Assembly (NCBI GenBank): GCA_030834835.1
Contig: JAUQXD010000121.1
Span: forward strand, 1-7,250
Length of the DNA stretch: 7,250 nucleotides
Source: Thermoflexales bacterium
Lineage (GTDB): Bacteria > Chloroflexota > Anaerolineae > Fen-1058
Direction of reading: 5' to 3'
In this document: one piece after another, positions 6,209 to 7,250 of the stretch
How positions within the stretch are numbered: the stretch's first letter is position 1
How the letters are laid out: each line of letters starts with the position of its first letter
Program-made: the position numbers and the translations under genes
Notes under the pieces: model-generated
What the model was told of the DNA's origin: nothing
The model's input: only the letters and a program-made list of their open reading frames with translations
The model's database searches: none

Positions 6209-6415
6209 ATGGAAACCAAAACGTTTCAAGCGCCGGCCATTCATTGTGGACATTGCACCAAAGCGATTCAGACGGAGGTAGGCGAACTGGCCGGCGTCAC
6301 TGCCGTCAGCGCCGATGTGGACACGAAGCAGGTGACGGTCAGTTGGGAGCAACCAGCCTCGTGGGACACCATCAAGAATCTGCTGGAAGAGATCGGTTAC
6401 CCGCCTGCGAGTTAG
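6209..6415 (+). CDS. copZ: Copper chaperone, CopZ-like (single heavy-metal-associated domain)
   Basis: A 68-residue cytoplasmic protein made of one heavy-metal-associated (HMA) ferredoxin-like domain, the fold of Cu(I) chaperones that pass copper to P1B ATPases. The metal site is Cys13-Gly-His-Cys16 (AIHCGHCTKAI), with the usual HMA core after it (GVTAVSADVDTKQVTVSW, about 29-46) and the terminal EEIGYPPAS. The Met of the standard MxCxxC loop is Ile11 here, with His12 directly before the first Cys, a variation seen in many small HMA proteins. The start is supported by a strong ribosome site, GAAAGGA at 6194-6200, 8 bases from the ATG. The CopA-like ATPase gene follows 88 bases downstream on the same strand, and the two are likely one operon. 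Mercury or another soft metal is a less likely ligand given the neighbour. Confidence -1.
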   Translation: METKTFQAPAIHCGHCTKAIQTEVGELAGVTAVSADVDTKQVTVSWEQPASWDTIKNLLEEIGYPPAS

Positions 6416-6417
6416 CC

Positions 6418-6488
6418 GTAGGGGCGAAGCATTTGGCGCGCAGTGTCGTCCAACACCGGATCGGCCTGGCCAAATGCTTCGCCCTTAC
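6418..6488. repeat. Palindromic element between chaperone and ATPase genes
   Basis: Arms at 6418-6437 and 6469-6488 pair over 20 bp with one G-T wobble; the central 16 bp (6422-6437 with 6469-6484, GGGCGAAGCATTTGGC) are perfect. The 31-base loop has a small GTGT/ACAC stem and the 11-mer CCGGATCGGCC (6456-6466), which also occurs inside the palindrome at 5874-5986. The element fills nearly all of the gap. In RNA it would be a very stable hairpin, able to reduce read-through into the ATPase gene or to shield the chaperone message from 3' decay, giving more chaperone than pump. It also looks like a dispersed miniature repeat. Confidence -1.
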
Positions 6489-6503
6489 CAATCAGGGTGA
6501 AAG

Positions 6504-7250
6504 ATGGCTGAAGTCAAAAGCATTACCTTGCCTGTCACCGGGATGACGTGCGCTAACTGCGCGGCTACCATCGAGCGGCAGGTGCGTAAGCTGCCTGGCA
6601 TCGACGTGGCCAACGTGAACCTGGCCAGTGAGAAGCTCACCGTGTCGTTTGATCCCGCGCTGCTGGACGAGCACGGCATCATCGCGCGCGTGCAGAAGGT
6701 GGGCTACGGCATCGCCACCGGCAAGACCGAACTGCCCATCACCGGCCTGCGCGACAACTCCGATGCGGTGTCGCTGGAAAAATTGCTGGCCAGGCAAAAT
6801 GGCGTGCTGGCGGCGGGGGTCAGCTTCGGCACCGAACGCGCCACGCTGGAATACATCCCCGGCCTGACCAGCATCGCCGATCTGGCGGTTGTCATTCGCA
6901 AGGCCGGCTTCGACATTGTGCAGGTGGGCGAAGCGGATTCGATCGAAGATGTGGAGGCCGGGGCGCGCGCGGCTGAAACGCGCCGCCAGCGCCGCCTGTT
7001 GATCATCGGCCTCATCTTCACCCTGCCGTTGATTGTCTATAGCATGGCGCGCGACTTTAATGTGGTGGGGTTTGCCGGCGATCAGTTTGCCATGCTGATC
7101 CCGGCCACGATCGTCCAGTTCGCCGTCGGCTGGCAATACTATGTGGGCGCTTACAAAAGCCTGCGCGCGGGCGGCGCAAACATGGACGTGCTCATCGCGC
7201 TGGGGTCGTCCGTAGCCTATATTTATAGTGTGGGCGTCACCTTTGGCCTG
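6504..7250 (+). CDS. copA: Copper-type P1B ATPase, CopA-like (3' end missing)
   Basis: The first 249 codons of a heavy-metal-translocating P-type ATPase that pumps Cu(I) out of the cytoplasm; the frame is open to the window edge, so the phosphorylation (DKTG) and CPC motifs lie beyond it. The first HMA domain (about 5-72) has the copper loop GMTCANC with Cys16 and Cys19. A second HMA-like domain follows (about 75-140), but at the loop it reads GLRDNSD, with Asp84 and Asp87 where the cysteines belong. Membrane helices lie near 164-182 and 193-214, followed by the conserved GGANMDVLIALGSSVAYIYS stretch (223-242) typical of copper-transporting members. The start at 6504 is preceded by AGGGTGA (6494-6500), close to the ATG. 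Cu(I) is favoured by the paired CopZ-like gene and the NMDVLIALG motif; Ag(I) would also fit. The specificity-deciding CPC motif is not in view. Confidence -1.
   Translation, partial: MAEVKSITLPVTGMTCANCAATIERQVRKLPGIDVANVNLASEKLTVSFDPALLDEHGIIARVQKVGYGIATGKTELPITGLRDNSDAVSLEKLLARQNGVLAAGVSFGTERATLEYIPGLTSIADLAVVIRKAGFDIVQVGEADSIEDVEAGARAAETRRQRRLLIIGLIFTLPLIVYSMARDFNVVGFAGDQFAMLIPATIVQFAVGWQYYVGAYKSLRAGGANMDVLIALGSSVAYIYSVGVTFGL

Noticed and set aside
6492..7136. Minus-strand open frame of 214 codons opposite the ATPase gene
   Set aside because: The plus strand shows an unambiguous HMA and P1B ATPase start with a ribosome site; the antisense frame has no recognisable fold.

Overview
The window looks like a chromosomal segment of a high-GC, free-living bacterium. 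Gene style and intergenic architecture resemble environmental Chloroflexota (Anaerolineae-like): two-FtsX-domain ABC permeases paired with Ala/Gln-rich HlyD-type adaptors, and palindromic repeats in most gaps. That assignment is an inference from style only; no rRNA or marker gene is present.

Left part (1-3314, + strand): the 3' portion of an ABC transporter permease with two FtsX domains, then an HlyD/AcrA-type membrane-fusion (periplasmic adaptor) protein. The two are probably co-transcribed parts of a MacAB-like export system whose N-terminal permease portion, and probably ATPase, lie upstream of the window. The 81-base gap between them is built from 14-bp repeat units in opposing orientation. 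Middle (3392-4393, - strand): a CPBP-family (CAAX protease/bacteriocin-processing type) intramembrane protease, convergent with the adaptor gene. A perfect 20-bp stem separates the two and is probably a transcription terminator. A good sigma-70-like promoter lies about 110 bases upstream of the protease start.

Right part (4804-7250, + strand): a metal-homeostasis block. It holds a zinc-type cation diffusion facilitator with histidine-rich ends, a small copper chaperone (CopZ-like), and the first 249 codons of a copper-type P1B ATPase (CopA-like) that runs off the window. The chaperone has its own promoter-like sequence and strong ribosome binding site. The chaperone would hand Cu(I) to the ATPase for export, while the CDF protein would export Zn(II) or a similar divalent ion. 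A long imperfect palindrome follows the CDF gene, and another lies between the chaperone and ATPase genes.

The points most worth a second look are the palindromic elements (different sequences, but two share an 11-bp core in the loop), the inverted array of 14-bp units, and a second N-terminal metal-binding domain of the CopA-like ATPase in which both copper-binding cysteines are replaced by aspartates. No RNA gene, CRISPR array, transposase or clear mobile element was seen, and no wholly new multi-gene system is evident.
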